Part shown: in pieces, positions 5,387 through 6,360 of the stretch
How the letters are laid out: each line of letters opens with the position of its first letter
Position numbering within the stretch: the first letter of the stretch is position 1
From: Bacillota bacterium
Lineage (GTDB): Bacteria > Bacillota > Clostridia > Lachnospirales > Cellulosilyticaceae
Direction of reading: 5' to 3'
Assembly: GCA_023457875.1 (NCBI GenBank)
Contig: JAEXBC010000275.1
Span: forward strand, 1 to 6,360
Length of the DNA: 6,360 nt
The notes under the pieces: model-generated
What the model was told of the DNA's origin: nothing
Databases searched by the model: none
What the model saw: the letters and a program-made list of their open reading frames with translations, nothing else
Translations under genes and position numbers: made by a program

Positions 5387-6238
5387 ATGAAGAAATACAA
5401 AGAAAAGATAATGGAAATTATCTTTTTACTAGCGGCGTGTATCTCAATATTATCAGTTGTACTCATATGTATCTTCTTATTTGCTAATGGAGTTCCAGCT
5501 ATTAAAGAAATAGGTTTGTTAGATTTCTTAATAGGTGAAAAGTGGAAACCAACGAATGAACTATTTGGTATATTTCCAATGATTTTAGGAAGTATTTATG
5601 TGACAGCAGGTGCATTATTAATAGGTGTTCCAGTAGGCATTTTGATGGCAATATTTATGGCAAGGTTTTGCCCTAAACCACTATATCGTTTTTTGAAACC
5701 AGCTATTGAACTACTTGCGGGCATACCATCAGTAGTATATGGATTTTTCGGTTTAGTTGTGCTGGTCCCCTTTATAAGTGACCATATTGGCGGAAATGGA
5801 AATAGTATGTTAACAGCATCTATTCTTTTAGGCATTATGATTTTACCTACTATCATAGGTGTATCCGAATCGGCTATTCGTGCTGTACCTAATCATTATT
5901 ATGAAGGCGCATTGGCATTAGGAGCAACCCATGAAAGAAGTGTGTTTTTTGCCACCATACCTGCAGCAAGCTCTGGAATTATGGCAGCTGTTGTACTTGG
6001 AATTGGTAGAGCTATTGGCGAAACCATGGCAGTTATTATGGTAGCAGGTAATCAAGCTAGAATGCCAAACGGTTTATTAAAAGGAATTAGAACGCTTACA
6101 GCTAACATCGTCATGGAAATGGGTTATGCAACAGATCTTCATAGAGAAGCACTTATTGCAACTGGCGTTGTGTTATTTGTCTTTATCCTAGTAATTAATA
6201 TATCATTTTCAATGCTTAAAAGGAGGGAGAGTAAGTAA
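5387..6238 (+). CDS. pstC: Phosphate ABC transporter permease PstC
   Basis: Inner-membrane channel subunit of the Pst importer, 283 residues, close to the usual length. Six hydrophobic segments are seen at about 10-33, 64-92, 105-130, 142-160, 195-220 and 254-276. The family pattern includes GIPSVVYGFFGL (112-123), followed by SAIRAVP (162-168). The EAA loop, which docks to the ATPase PstB, lies at about 173-192 (EGALALGATHE...TIP). GIGRAIGETMAV follows at 205-216. The start is fixed by GGAGGT (5377-5382), only 4 nt before the ATG, and by the MKKYKEK leader before the first helix. The stop overlaps the pstA start by one base (TAATG), showing translational coupling. It would pair with PstA, receive phosphate from PstS, and be powered by PstB, expected beyond the window. 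Confidence 0.95.
   Translation: MKKYKEKIMEIIFLLAACISILSVVLICIFLFANGVPAIKEIGLLDFLIGEKWKPTNELFGIFPMILGSIYVTAGALLIGVPVGILMAIFMARFCPKPLYRFLKPAIELLAGIPSVVYGFFGLVVLVPFISDHIGGNGNSMLTASILLGIMILPTIIGVSESAIRAVPNHYYEGALALGATHERSVFFATIPAASSGIMAAVVLGIGRAIGETMAVIMVAGNQARMPNGLLKGIRTLTANIVMEMGYATDLHREALIATGVVLFVFILVINISFSMLKRRESK
6221..6226 (+). promoter_or_regulatory. Ribosome binding site of pstA inside the pstC end
   Basis: AGGAGG, a full consensus site, encodes two of the last arginine codons of pstC and lies 11 nt before the pstA ATG. The wide spacing is compatible with coupling through the TAATG overlap. Confidence 0.75.
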
Positions 6239-6360
6239 TGGAAGGGATTAATAAACAAACCTTTAAACAAAGATTAAAAGCTTATCAAAAAAATCCAACT
6301 TCGTTTATTTTACTCTTTCTTGTTATGCTAGCCGCACTTATTACAGTGAGTGCTTTAGGC
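6238..6360 (+). CDS. pstA: Phosphate ABC transporter permease PstA, 3' end outside the window
   Basis: Only the first 41 codons are present. The ATG at 6238 overlaps the pstC stop as TAATG. The polar, lysine-rich N-terminus (MEGINKQTFKQRLKAYQKN) is followed by a hydrophobic stretch from about residue 22 (SFILLFLVMLAALITV), consistent with a cytoplasmic tail and a first membrane helix of a permease. The sequence itself carries no diagnostic PstA motif yet. The identification rests mainly on its position straight after pstC, with which PstA forms the heterodimeric channel. Confidence 0.82.
   Translation, partial: MEGINKQTFKQRLKAYQKNPTSFILLFLVMLAALITVSALG

Overview
The window looks like chromosomal DNA of a low-GC Gram-positive anaerobe, most likely a member of the Clostridia. 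The reasons are AT-rich intergenic DNA, strong AGGAGG-type ribosome binding sites, a clostridial-phage-type holin/M15 endolysin pair, a lipoprotein PstS and Lys/Ile/Asn-rich proteins. A Lachnospirales or Cellulosilyticum-like host is a guess from protein style only.

Layout. (1) Positions 1-992, + strand: a phage lysis cassette, with the 3' part of a small three-helix holin followed 3 nt later by a peptidase M15 (L-Ala-D-Glu/D-Ala-D-Ala type) endolysin. No other phage gene follows, so this is probably the edge of a prophage or a remnant. (2) 1095-1151: a long perfect-stem bidirectional terminator shared by the lysis cassette and the convergent gene. (3) 1115-2884, - strand: an EAL-CBS-CBS-GGDEF protein for cyclic-di-GMP turnover, with its own promoter and a possible operator at 2912-2940. 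(4) 3122-3955, + strand: a xylose-isomerase-like TIM-barrel protein (sugar phosphate isomerase/epimerase family). (5) 4188 to the end, + strand: the start of a phosphate-specific transport operon, pstS-pstC-pstA (pstA cut by the window; pstB and phoU would be expected beyond it).

How they work together. PstS is a lipid-anchored phosphate receptor that delivers phosphate to the PstC/PstA membrane channel. The region before pstS carries TTTACA-like direct repeats at about 11-bp phasing, the layout of a PhoP (Pho box) target, so phosphate-starvation induction is likely. The 275-nt pstS-pstC gap contains pairings that could form a mutually exclusive RNA switch reaching the pstC Shine-Dalgarno. 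The PstS itself is circularly permuted relative to textbook PstS: the SGTRG phosphate-loop half comes first and the AGSSSVTP half comes last. These three points, the permuted receptor, the Pho-box-like array and the pstC leader, are the main items for a second look. No CRISPR, tRNA, rRNA, transposase or complete new defence system is visible.
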